Part shown: positions 20,351-31,123 of the stretch, one piece after another
How positions within the stretch are numbered: position 1 is the first letter of the stretch
How the letters are laid out: the number at the start of each line of letters is the position of its first letter
Assembly: GCF_000210295.1 (NCBI RefSeq)
Contig: NC_026738.1
Location: 434,001 to 498,000, forward strand
DNA length: 64,000 bases
DNA from: Trypanosoma brucei gambiense DAL972
Lineage: Eukaryota; Euglenozoa; Kinetoplastea; Trypanosomatida; Trypanosomatidae
Direction of reading: 5' to 3'
Translations under genes and position numbers: made by a program
Notes under the pieces: generated by a model
The model's input: only the letters and a program-made list of their open reading frames with translations
Database searches by the model: none
Told to the model about the DNA's origin: nothing

Positions 20351-20854
20351 CTAGAAAACATAAAGGCCGTAGGGGTTGTGTCGGTACCTCATTGGATTTT
20401 CCGTTGAGCAGCTTGCCGAGAATTCGCTACGGCACTTTGGGTGTGGGGGTTCTTTGTCCGAGTCTGACGACTCGGTGATGGAATTGTACACTTGCTTGCT
20501 TCCCCCCTCACTCCCCTCACCTCCTTGGGTGGCATCTTTCTCTGCAGTCAGCTGAGACGGGAGAGAAATAAAAGTGGGTTGTCGTCGCATCGTGGGTGTG
20601 AGGACGAGGGATGGGCTGTCAGATGGCATCCCGCGGGTTGGCGTCTTCACGGGTAACGCAACGCCATCCACACGTCGGAGACCGGTTTCTCGGAGAAGCT
20701 TCATATTCTGTTCTTCGGTATGCAGTTGGTGTTCACCGTGCGCGAACGCACAACCGTCCCCGTACGAACATTGCCCATCTCGCTGATAGTGTTCACACAG
20801 TGTCGTTCTGTACTTGGACGGCTTCACCTCCACGTGCTTGTTCTTCTTTGCCAT
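20351..20854 (-). CDS. ZC3H12: short CCCH zinc-finger RNA-binding protein ending in an HNPY motif (ZC3H12-like)
   Basis: A 167-residue protein with one CX8CX5CX3H finger (C20, C29, C35, H39), the class that binds AU-rich mRNA sites in trypanosomes. The middle is Ser/Pro/Thr-rich and probably disordered. The last 13 residues contain YRHNPY at 157-162. In T. brucei an H(N/D/E/Q)PY motif is the docking signal for the MKT1-PBP1 complex, which stabilises bound mRNAs, so this protein is probably a positive post-transcriptional regulator in the cytoplasm. Its first 45 residues are very similar to those of the next gene upstream (start 24237), with the finger at identical positions, so the two look like tandem duplicates. 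The symbol is assigned from remembered gene order and is not verified. Confidence 0.85.
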   Translation of the reverse strand: MAKKNKHVEVKPSKYRTTLCEHYQRDGQCSYGDGCAFAHGEHQLHTEEQNMKLLRETGLRRVDGVALPVKTPTRGMPSDSPSLVLTPTMRRQPTFISLPSQLTAEKDATQGGEGSEGGSKQVYNSITESSDSDKEPPHPKCRSEFSASCSTENPMRYRHNPYGLYVF

Positions 20855-22536
20855 TCGAGTAGAAGTGTCCTTTTCTGTAGTTTATGATCTCTTTTTGCCT
20901 TCCGTCCTGGGTACAAACGCTCTTTTGAGTGTTTTATCTTGAAACCTATAAACGATGCTTGTCTGCGAAGTAGGGGAAACGAAGATGATGAGGGAGCTAA
21001 ATACAATGGAAATAGCTACTGTCACACCGCTATTCTACCGAATGAGGTCAGCGTCGTTTTGATCTGGTTGGTGGGCTACAGAAAAGGATGTTATAGATAT
21101 ATATTTTAAAAGGGTTAGCAAAAACCCACCGGAGTTCAACGGCGCGCACCAGCACCCCCCCCCCACAGGGTTTACACCAGTCACAACTTCGCCGCACCCG
21201 GTACGAGCAAGGTGGTGGGGAATCAGTTGTTGAAGCACCGGTAGGAAGAAGCCGCATCGCACCTTGCTGTTTACGGCAAAAAACAAACAAATATGCAATC
21301 GACACCAAGACAAGCGGTGGCGATCCGCCCTTATCGTACACGGGAAGGTTCAGGAGGCAAGTTACGCGAGTTCGTATTCCTAAGAAAGTGACGGAACCAC
21401 GTCGTGAACCCCAGTTTTGATAGAATCACGTGTTTTGGTAGACGTGCCGTCAATAATTCTCTAACCAGCTTGAAAGTACAAAGACCTTCCATAACGCGAC
21501 AAAACCAACGTTCCCTCTTCAGGACATATTAGTGCAGCAACTCCAGAGGAGGGATGAGCAGAAAATGAACAATTCTGAACACCGTAAGTACGTTATCTCA
21601 TTAACAAAAAAATGTGGAAACATCAACCAACAGCACAGCTCCTTAAACATCTTATCAGGTAGGTGGTCAGCGCATACAGAGTAAATAGCACCCCATTGTG
21701 CAAAAAAAAAAAAAGGCAAACCTGTATACTTTTGACCCCTGGACACAACCTTCAACATCATCCCAGTCATCCACCACAGTAACGTGGCTGGAGCAACTTC
21801 CTGCCAAGCGGTTTAAATCCAAAGTGAAAGATTCTCTCAAACCAAACTAGAAAAAAAAAGGACGCAGAAAAAAGATTCACCCACTTAATGTACCGAAGAA
21901 TGGGCCCTCTTGTTGCCCTGTTTACTCGTCGTCTTTCCCGTTTGATGTATTACGTCGCTGCTCACCGAAGAAAGAGACACTGGTTGTGTGCCCTTTTCAT
22001 CTCGGTAGAACGTGAGAACCAAAAGCACAGAAAGATAAACAACACAAATTGATGACCACGGTTGAGACACCTGCAAAAATATTCGAAGCTAAAAGGAGAT
22101 ACAACACAAAACGAGTTGCCCTAGCAACTCATGTCGGTCTTTCAGGTTTAAATTATCAAAGTATTTACGCATATTATGACATAAAACGCATCGTGCACAG
22201 TAACAACATCGACTAGGCACATCTGCAGGCAATATATGGTAGTTCCCCTGGAATGAAGTTTTGAACAGGGAGGATACCACGACGATCGCAAACTTCGTAT
22301 AAGGGGGAGATAACTGCTTCAGCGGAATAAACGATGTACATATCAGTATGTGCGAAGCGGTGCTGCCCTTCCCCACACTTAATCGGAGCAAACGAAGGGG
22401 AAAGTCAGAAACAGAGAGTACCTGCAGCGCCCGCTCATCTGTATTGGTCACCGAAGCAATTGCAGGCGCATTGGGAAGTGTCACCACTCGGCACCAAACA
22501 CCCTCCAAACCTTTAATAACTCACCGCACTTTCTAC
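20855..22536. other. 1.7-kb spacer between the two CCCH genes
   Basis: No gene is supported. It would be the 3' UTR of the ZC3H13-like gene plus the 5' flank of the ZC3H12-like gene. It holds A-rich blocks, a C9 run near 21157-21165, and a weak 7-bp inverted repeat near 22112-22130, which is not beyond chance. Confidence 0.55.
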
Positions 22537-24237
22537 TCACAGAGGGTACACGGGCACACATTTATCGGATTCTGCACATGACGACTGAAAGTAGTTAGCG
22601 ACAACAGGGCGGGGTCGTTGAGCTGGCGGTATCGCACGATGTTGTTCACTTGGACACACAACCTGCGACGTGGCTTCACCAACTTTTCTCGCACCACTTC
22701 CACCAGCTGCGGAGAAATCTTCCCCTCTTTCAACTGCTCTTGACGTCCATTCTTTGCCCGAGGATACTTCCGCTTGATCCCTTTGGATCTCACTGCCACC
22801 AAGTGCAGCATGTGCAAATATGTTCACATCACAGCCACGAAGGATACTAGTGAAGTCAACATTTCTGTTGTGCTCTTCAACGCTACCTCCTGCTCCCACA
22901 CCACCATCACTCTGTTCAGAAGCTACTGGCCGATGAGATCCTCTATCAGCTCGAATTTCGTATAGCTGAGTCAGTCTTGCAGCGGTACATTGCCTATAGA
23001 TACTACCATTTTTCTCATCTCTTGGGTCAGTACCCGCATTCTTGTCCGCGAGAGACTCGCTGATGAGCCGTGAATCAAGTAGGGACCTAAAGTCGGATAT
23101 CTCCTTGGACTTTGTCGAAGGAGGTTCCTTCACTTTGGGGTTTCCGAATTCACCGACGTCGTAGCTGGAGGCATCGTTGTCCTTTCGAAGAGTCGAACTC
23201 CCTATCCCTTCGGTACATGGCGCACTGGACCACGTGGTAGGTTGGTGGGGCAGCGAAGTCTTCATTGATGTTTCGTACACACCCCCCAGGAGCGTAGACG
23301 GGTCCAAAGAAGGCAATACTTCTCCCGCACTTTGTGGAGTCAATCTATTTCCACTGCCCCCGCTATTTACGGGAATATTGCCAACAGTATCAAATGCACG
23401 AAAGGCTAAATCCGTGGCACAGTTGGCATTTTCAACCTCCGTTGTCCTTGTTGTGACGAAAGAATTCACCATGTGACCATTAGAAATCCACGCTACACCA
23501 TCACCAAACGCTGCCTCACTTGGTATTCCCACGCTTGGGATAAAAGGGCCAACATATGGTGGAGGAGCTCCCGGAAAGGGGAAAAGGAAAGCACCCGGGG
23601 CGAGTTGCACGAGTTGTCCTGAGGTGTCAGCCAAGTTCACAACACTAAGATAAACATTATTGCCGCTGGTAGGGTAATGTACACTCGTAGGTTGAATTGT
23701 ACTTTTGGCTTCGACACCCCTCGCTTTGTTTGTAAATACGCTCATATTCGCACGATTTTGCCTTGACAACTTACCTTTCGTTATTTTTGGCGGTGGTTTA
23801 ACTCCCTTTAATTCAGTATCTTCCGTAAATGGCACGGTAGCCTCGGAGTTGCTCAGATGATGGGGTGATCCGACACTGCTTCCCCCTTTTGGAGAGAGAA
23901 GCTCAGCTTCATGCCATGAACAGTATGTTACTCTTCCACTAGCACCAGCCGTTGTCTCGTTTGCAGTGCTTTTCATTCCGCTCTCAAAACTGGCACACGG
24001 CAAGACAGACCTTTGCTCAGCATTACTACCTCCCTGGGCGCTTTCCACATTAGTGTCGCCACGTTCTCTGCTGTCTCGACTCTTTGGTCCTTCTTCCTCA
24101 TGCCGCAACTCATCCTCCCCGTGCGCGAATGCACATCGATCACCAAACTGACACTCACCATTTTCCATGAAGTAGGTGCAAAGAGAAGTTTTGTATTTTG
24201 ACGCCTTCACAATATCATGTTTCCGGTTTCTCGCCAT
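22537..24237 (-). CDS. ZC3H13: CCCH zinc-finger protein with long disordered body (ZC3H13-like)
   Basis: A 566-residue protein. I start it at the ATG at 24237 (MARNRKHDIVKASKYKTSLC), because this aligns exactly with the neighbouring CCCH protein; 20 further open codons upstream come from a TA-rich leader. One CX8CX5CX3H finger occupies C20, C29, C35 and H39, followed by AHGEDELRHEEE, parallel to the neighbour's AHGEHQLHTEE. The remaining 520 residues are Ser/Thr/Gly/Pro-rich with one hydrophobic Pro-rich patch (LAPGAFLFPFPGAPPPYVGP, about residues 211-230), and no second domain. There is no HNPY motif, unlike its neighbour. It is the first minus-strand gene next to the strand-switch region. 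It likely acts in mRNA fate control; targets are unknown. Confidence 0.85.
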   Translation of the reverse strand: MARNRKHDIVKASKYKTSLCTYFMENGECQFGDRCAFAHGEDELRHEEEGPKSRDSRERGDTNVESAQGGSNAEQRSVLPCASFESGMKSTANETTAGASGRVTYCSWHEAELLSPKGGSSVGSPHHLSNSEATVPFTEDTELKGVKPPPKITKGKLSRQNRANMSVFTNKARGVEAKSTIQPTSVHYPTSGNNVYLSVVNLADTSGQLVQLAPGAFLFPFPGAPPPYVGPFIPSVGIPSEAAFGDGVAWISNGHMVNSFVTTRTTEVENANCATDLAFRAFDTVGNIPVNSGGSGNRLTPQSAGEVLPSLDPSTLLGGVYETSMKTSLPHQPTTWSSAPCTEGIGSSTLRKDNDASSYDVGEFGNPKVKEPPSTKSKEISDFRSLLDSRLISESLADKNAGTDPRDEKNGSIYRQCTAARLTQLYEIRADRGSHRPVASEQSDGGVGAGGSVEEHNRNVDFTSILRGCDVNIFAHAALGGSEIQRDQAEVSSGKEWTSRAVERGEDFSAAGGSGARKVGEATSQVVCPSEQHRAIPPAQRPRPVVANYFQSSCAESDKCVPVYPL

Positions 24238-26029
24238 ATTACCGGCTATATAAGGGTCCCAGTATATATATATTTGACACCTCTCTACAGGTAACAACTG
24301 TGGTTATATCCCTCCTATATTCGGACCTTCCAGTCGGCGACCTGTAGGAATTGCTATGGGAACGAAAAGCACTCCTAACCTCCAGAATCTTTTATGTGCT
24401 CTTTCTCGAGGAAAAAAAGAAATTACGAAAAAAAAGCTCCAACGGCAGTAAGAAGGTAAGGCAGGGAACACAGTTGTATTCGGTACCCCAAATCGGTACT
24501 ACAAGAAACAAAGCCGATAATGTCATATGAAACAAACAACAAGAAGGGGAAAACATTTCAATAAGGGACAGCCTTCGGCTGCAGAGTTTTCCTTTCCCGT
24601 ACTCACGTCTCAGTTGGTGTTTCAGTAAAAAAGGGTTCTTCCACATGCATGCGGATTACTTCAGAGAGAACACAACCAGAAATCAATCACCACCGTTCAA
24701 CGATGCATCTCAAACAATAAACACCGATGACCTGCTTTTCCCCGAGTGAGGGAATAGAGTGAAGAGCAATTACATTTCAAACGACAAAATATCAATAGCA
24801 ATTTAGAAATACTATAAGAGAACACATCACCGTACTATTTGAACCGAAAGACATCAGGTGTGTATGACATCCCGTTTTAAGCAAGGAACAGACACTTAAA
24901 AAGTACTCAAAATTGTAAAGCAGCGATGCCGCCGTTACGTAAAGCAATATCACACGGGAAATACAAGGCTTCGCGTACCGAGGTAGTGGTTCAACAACTG
25001 TACAAATACCGGTAAGATATCAAACAAGTTGACTGAGTATGCTGGAGGAAGTTACCAACTACATAACAAATACTTTGTTCTCAACCGTATACAAGAGTTT
25101 TAAAAAAGGATATGATCTAAGGTATTTCATGCATCTGCTTGCCATTTGAACAAATAATTAAAATGCACCCCGCGTTCTACAGCGAGCGGCTAAATAATAA
25201 CAACAATAATACAACGATGATGAATTAAAGTAAAAAAAAAAATGATGATCTACACACGCAAACGCGGTTGACACCCCGCAGCGTAAAAAGAACAAACGAA
25301 CACTCAAAACTGTGAGGGTAGAAACAATGGAAGCAGTACGTCCAATGAGTAAAACAAGCCCTTGCTTTGGGGGGAGGTAAATAATACGAAGCATCGAAAT
25401 TCACGCTACTTTAAAGTAAATTCCTCTCGCGAACTTCAACCGTTAGTTTGAATTACACACACCACTGGATTAATTCCCCCTCTTCAGAGCCGTGTCAAAT
25501 ACTTCCCATCCGAAACATCGGCAAACATGCAGGGATGACAGCGAATGCTTGTCACACCTCAATATATACAATCCATAAAACACAAGACAATACCAGGTTC
25601 TGTACACATCAGTCAGTTACGAAAGCCGTAACACGGTAATTGGTTAAATACAAACGTAAGCATGCGGATGTTAGTCCATGTATCCGGCCGCAGCAAGGGG
25701 ATCCGGAGAAAGAAACATCAAAATGAAGCCAGCAACGTCTAAAAGTAGCGCAATCGATCAGACAGATGCGAAGACACACGATGCAGACACTTTTTTTTAA
25801 ATGCAGCAGCAGTTCTCCACTGACAAATATTACAACGAAAACAGAATATTCCACGACACTAATCCCACTAAACGGAAAAAATGGGTCAGAACATCCACCA
25901 GCCGCACACTTATGTTAGAAAGCAACGCCACTCCATCCCGCACAAACATCCAATGCCCTCTCTGAAGGTTACAACTGCCCTGCATCTGCGTTGAAACAAA
26001 CTAACAAAAAATAAAATAAAATAACCGCC

Positions 26030-27560
26030 TCTGCCTTCAAAGGGGGTGGGGGCTGCACTCGCCTGCGGCAGCTCTCTTAAAAAACGGCCGCGCTTACTGT
26101 TGTGCCTCCGCTGACGTTGACATTTGGCCAGAAGAGGTGAAGGGCTACTGCTCACAGAAGGAGACGCCGCACGAAAAGCAGCGAGGATAGCACACGGCCA
26201 TGTACATGCCGGAGAGGGGCCGCGGCTTCAACTGGCATTGGTGCAAGTGCGCTCAACAATGGTGCGTAAAGTACTCACCGCGGTCCCATTAGCAGCCACC
26301 GGGGCGGTACATTTCAAGCCACAGGCTGCAGGTGGTGAGGTGCACCAATCCGCTTGCCGCGTCGCCACTTCCGCCGGTTATCAATACCAAGTGGTAATTA
26401 GGGCGGGGCCCCCGCAAGAAAAAAAAAACGAAACAGCCACCAAGGAGCAAACGGTTGAAAGGGACAAAAAAAAATATAAAAATAACGGCAAAGAAGCGCG
26501 AGGCGCCCGCCGACCTAACGACATTGGCAGGGTTGCTTTAAACGGCACCGCCAAAGCGAGAAACAACACCCCCACTTGAAAGGGCCGCGCGGACGTCGAC
26601 CGGGTTTCATTAGCGGTGGGAATCTCTGAAAACATCAGGCACGCAAATACCCGGGCGCGGCCTGCACACCATACCGGTTGTTCCTTGTTTCTGGAGGCTG
26701 TCGCGTGTCATCAAGACGGTACCTACTGTAGTGTGCCTTGTGGAACGTCCATCGATGACAGATACGTGCGAGAGTGGAGACGGTCCCTCATTTCTTGAGG
26801 AAAAGGCGACCCCCCCCAAAAAAAAAAAAAATAATAATAATAATGAAAAATGCAGGTGATAGTATTCGCCGGCGCACCTCCCCTTTAATTTCGTTTGGAA
26901 CGTTTCCTGCAAGATTAAGGAGGGGATTATGCGTCGCACACGGAAGGGCATGATAGAACTAACCCGAAGAAAAGTAACGACAACCTTCCTATTCGTGCTT
27001 TCTCACCGTTGGATAAAGGGTAATGGTCAAATGGGCAGAAGAACCGACTTCACGCTACAACAATGCTCGGTGGGGTGGGTGGTAGTCAACGCAGCCGCGT
27101 TGAAATTTGAAAAGAGAAGAGCGGTTAAATACAAACTTGAGAACAACCAAAACGATAAAACATGTAAATGTGAGCTTTTGCGGAAAACTCGCCTTGCCGG
27201 AAGAGATTGCTTCCTTCGTCGAGTCACAGACATCTGCGCAGTGCGGCGTACCGGACAATAGCGCCGCGACCTGGCAGGTGGCCGCACAACTGGGTGCATC
27301 AGCTGAAAGTAAACGAAGCGTCGGAAATACACCGGAAAGGAGCCAGAGTGGCGACGGTATTAAGGGTAGAATTGCTGTCACCACGTCGACAGTAAAAACT
27401 TTGGATAGAGGCGATCGTTGTGGAAGGACCCGCCGAAACACGTTTCAAATAAATCTGCAACTGTGCTCCCAAAGGGAAAAGGCAAAGAAAAAAAAAGGGA
27501 AGCAGCGACGGAGGGGAGACGTTGAGAGGTTGCTCTTTTCTCAGGTACGCTAACGGATGG
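26030..27560. other. GC-richer island in the middle of the strand-switch region
   Basis: This block contrasts with the A-rich and T-rich flanks. It has open but ATG-less frames on the plus strand (26124-26579 and 27107-27553, both beginning at TTG) and an A-run with an ATA-repeat tail at about 26819-26844, which resembles a retroposon 3' end. I could not match it to ingi, RIME or SIDER sequence from memory. It may be a degraded element or simply the promoter core. Confidence 0.35.
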
Positions 27561-29763
27561 AGTTTTTTTTTAAAAATATTCGCCCGTTGTCCCAGTGGCA
27601 GAAAGAGGAGGGGAGGCGTTTGGGGAAGTGGTCGTAGAATAGTTAACATGCATATAAAGAAAGGAATTGCCTAACAGAGTTTTCGTATTTTGGACAACAG
27701 AGGTTGCTGGGGGATCATGAGCGTGGGAACCTTAAGCCTCCAGCGGTTCCCGGTTGTGAGCCCCTTCAAAAAGCAGCTGAGTAGCTGTTGAGTCTACAAC
27801 GATAGATTTGAGAGAGAGATAGAGGAGGGTAATTAGCGGACCCAACTTATTCTGTGCCTGTGGCCCCGCAATTATAAGAGGGTTTCACTTCTTGACAGTT
27901 GAGGCTCTTGCTGCGGTAGACCGGTCTTGGGTTTTTTTTTTCCAAGCACAACCCAAACTGACAGGAGCGGCGACTGACTCAAACACCTTTATCAATTTTG
28001 CTACGATCGCATCACTATTTCCGTCCCATGTCATTGTGGTATAAACTGGTAGTCGCTTCTTGCTCCATTCAAACGGTGGGGAATCTCTGAGGCAGCGGTC
28101 TCCTCCGCTTCTCAAGGCAGTTCACATGCATAACTTATCTTGCAGAGGTGTTGTTGTGGTTGGTGATGAGCAATTTGACATTCATTAATTGGTAAGCAGT
28201 TGAGAGGAGCTCAAAGGCGTTATTTGATACGGCAGTTGGTTGTTTTGTTTGGAAACAAATTGGGGTCATATTGGTTCTAACTGTCCGTAATAGGGCGGCT
28301 CGGACAATCCGAGGGAATTTTCCCCCTTTCAATTACTATTTATCACGGGATTTTCAATAATTTTATTGTTCATACTTTTTTTTCGTTTATTGTAATTTAT
28401 CATGAAAATACGTGTGCCAATAATTTTTTAAATTATAATTTCTATTTGTCATTTCGTTTTTTCTCTAAATTTCTTTTTACAATGTTTTTTATTTTCATCG
28501 AGATGAAACTGGATTTTCGGTGTATGAGGTTTTAAATTGAATATTAGTGGGTTATTGTAGCTATTTGTTGAAGGAACATCTTGTTTATTTTACTCTGTTG
28601 TTTTATATTGAGGTCTCCCCTATGTTTTCACTGATGGTTGGGGTTTTGTGTGTATTATTCTCATTTCGTTTTTTTCTTTTTGGCCCCACGACCGATCGCT
28701 GATGTGTCTGGTTATTCGATGTGCGTTAAAAAAAATTTAAATGGTCGTACGGACATTCTTTGGCAGTTGTGTGTCAATGGAGACGTGCACGTGAATCGCC
28801 ACTTTGTTTCAAGTAGACATGTTTTAATTTTTTAAACCTAAACCTAGCTCTCTTGAAGCGTTGCACGGTCTGGTCGGTGAAGTCGCAGTTGCTGCAATTT
28901 TTTGCTCTGTGGGATCAATGCTTGCTCTGCTTGTACATCCCGATATGTAGACCCTGATATGGGATCTAAATAATGTTGTTTGGGTAATTAATAGTGTTTG
29001 ATGACGTGTTTGCTGGTGTTTTCATATCGAACCTACTTGTTGTTTGCAATGCCGTGTGACATATCTTCCCTTTCGTGGAGCATTTTTTTTTATAGAAAAA
29101 AGTTTCTTGTGGCGCTTTTTATCTTTTATATTTTAGGGAGAATAAAATTTGATTTTCAACCGTTAAAAAGTTCTTGTTATTTATTTTCTTTCCCACTTTA
29201 CCTTGAGATTAATGTTGTTGATGCTAGGTAGTTTATGTTCCGACGTAGTGATTAATTGTTTAGTTTGTATTGTATGCTTGTCCATAGTTCGTTTATTCTT
29301 ACGGATGCCCTAGTGGTACAGATACATGGGAGTCGTGCTGTGAATAGACAAAAAGAATAACTATATACTTTGAAGATTAACAGATTGCACCTCTCCGGGG
29401 GAGGGTATACCATTTTTGTTGTTGATTTCACGTATTTTGCGGATTGACCAGTTTACCACTTCAGGCCCAGTAACAGTTGTTCTAAGATCATTGATGTACT
29501 TTTTATTTGGGTATCCTGTATATTTTTATCAAAAGGTTATTTTCTATTACACACGAAGTTTCTCGTACCTGTAGAAATGCTCTTGGGTTAACTGCACTCT
29601 TTACTTACATTGTGCTAATGAGTGATATGGACGTATGTGTCCAGTTGAATATTATTTTTCTCGCGTATTATGTGTTTAATGTTTTTCAATTGCTCCCCTT
29701 TCCTCATCTCCGTCATTTGTCCTCTTATCTTTGCTAGACAATAATGGTAAATACATCCGATAG

Positions 29764-29834
29764 TAAACAGCACTTGCCTAAAAAAAATTATACTTCATAC
29801 GGTGCTATTATTATTTGTAGGCAAGTGCTGTTTA
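29764..29834. repeat. perfect 17-bp inverted repeat, 37-nt loop
   Basis: 29764-29780 (taaacagcacttgccta) is the exact reverse complement of 29818-29834. Three more pairs form after one mismatch toward the loop. It lies in the T-rich half of the strand-switch region, 1.3 kb before the first plus-strand gene. Arms of this length at this distance are very unlikely by chance in 64 kb. Confidence 0.95.
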
Positions 29835-30314
29835 TCACTGTTATTATTATCATTAATGTTATCTTTTGTGAATCTTGTGGCTGGCTTTATCTTTTTTACT
29901 TTGTTGTTACTTTTCCCTATTCTGCTGTTACTGAAACATGTTTCGTCGACTATGTGATACACAATTTTGTTATAACGTATGTGTTTGAGTTAATAGATGT
30001 AGATAAAAGATGCCACTCCATAATGCATTTTTATTGGTTCATTTCTCTTCCGGAGGAAGATGCTTCCATTTTTTTATTTTTTAGAAATTTAAATGGGTTT
30101 ATTTAATTATGATTGTGTACGGCACATTTTAAACCAGATTTCGCTCTGTTTTGTTAATGTACTTATGCCAAAATGCGGGGGTATTTTGTTTTGTAAAGTG
30201 TTAAATTCATTTTCTGATCTTTGTGGTGCGTAACGAAAATTTAACACCAACGATCGCCCTCGGACAAACCACTTTAGATATTAAATAACCGGAACTACTA
30301 TGATCCTAACAATA

Positions 30315-30365
30315 TATAAGAATATACAAACATGTGTAAAGTTTTAAAATTTGTATATACTTATA
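30315..30365. repeat. AT-rich inverted repeat, 15 of 16 pairs, 19-nt loop
   Basis: 30315-30330 pairs with 30350-30365 with a single A-A mismatch (30321/30359). All but four pairs are A-T, so the chance expectation in this AT-rich sequence is higher than for the 29764 repeat. Confidence 0.8.
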
Positions 30366-31123
30366 ATTTAAGCGCCTGAGCAATGGCCAACTGCATCGTT
30401 TAATATCACTTTCATTTTTCACTTTTTTTAAAAAACGATGTCTGTGTTGTTATTGATCGGAGAAAAATTAGGAGGTTGCGTGTTATTCTATTTACCCTCC
30501 TAACAGTCACTTTCTTTTTTGTCACGACGATTTCATCTCACTTTGAACCCAACGAGTTGTGTGATTTTATTGCCAGAATATGCGCTGTTACCTCTTTGAA
30601 AATTCATAGTTCATGCTTTTTGAATTCAACGCTTGAGTTTTATCGAAAAGAAGCGAATGAAGTCTTTTCCCTTTTCATCGCTGTGTTGCGGCACCGATGC
30701 TTTTTTTTTTCTGGCTCCACTTACGAACAGTTGGAAAAAATATTTTTCCTAGTGCGAGTGCAGAGCGACTGGTCAGCTTTAAAAAGTTTTTTTTTTAGAA
30801 TGCTAAACTTTAAAAAATGATATTGTGTTGTCATCCAGATACATTTTAGAAAATGGTTAGCAACTGGGATTGCAAGTCATATATTCTGGCACACGTTGAT
30901 GTTTGGTTTGATACATATTTTATTGTGTTATATTTTTGCTATTATTTTATTGGGGAATTTATCTTCTATATGTGCTCATAAGCACCGACTTCTTTTTATA
31001 TTTGTACTACTACTGCAACCTGACCACCGTTCATATGTGTATATATATTAACTACAGTTTCTTGTTCGAAGGGTCCGGCACCTTAAGGTACATTAGCGTA
31101 GTAAGGTTGTTGGGTTTATCGCG

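Larger units (their letters stand above)
24238..31123. promoter_or_regulatory. divergent strand-switch region, presumed bidirectional Pol II start region
   Basis: All genes to the left are on the minus strand and all to the right on the plus strand, so transcription must start in this 6.9 kb and run both ways. In T. brucei such regions carry H2A.Z/H2B.V, acetylated H4 and bromodomain factors, and lack TATA promoters. By eye the top strand is A-rich up to about 25.9 kb, GC-richer at about 26.03-27.56 kb, and T-rich from about 28.3 kb on. A G/T-rich stretch at about 28135-28280 fits the reported GT-rich nature of trypanosome Pol II start sequences. No tRNA gene or intact retroposon was recognised. 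The ORFs inside lack ATG starts or domains. Confidence 0.85.

Noticed and set aside
26124..26579. 151-codon plus-strand ORF in the strand-switch region
   Set aside because: It starts at TTG, shows no domain and has low-complexity ends. Recorded only as part of the GC-richer island.
27885..28332. Two adjacent minus-strand ORFs that might be fragments of one broken gene
   Set aside because: They are in different frames, the first begins at TTG (no ATG), and neither resembles RHS, retroposon or other proteins I know.
29744..30106. 120-codon plus-strand ORF over the 17-bp inverted repeat
   Set aside because: Its Phe/Ile/Tyr/Val-rich translation is what T-rich spacer DNA gives, and the inverted repeat falls inside it.
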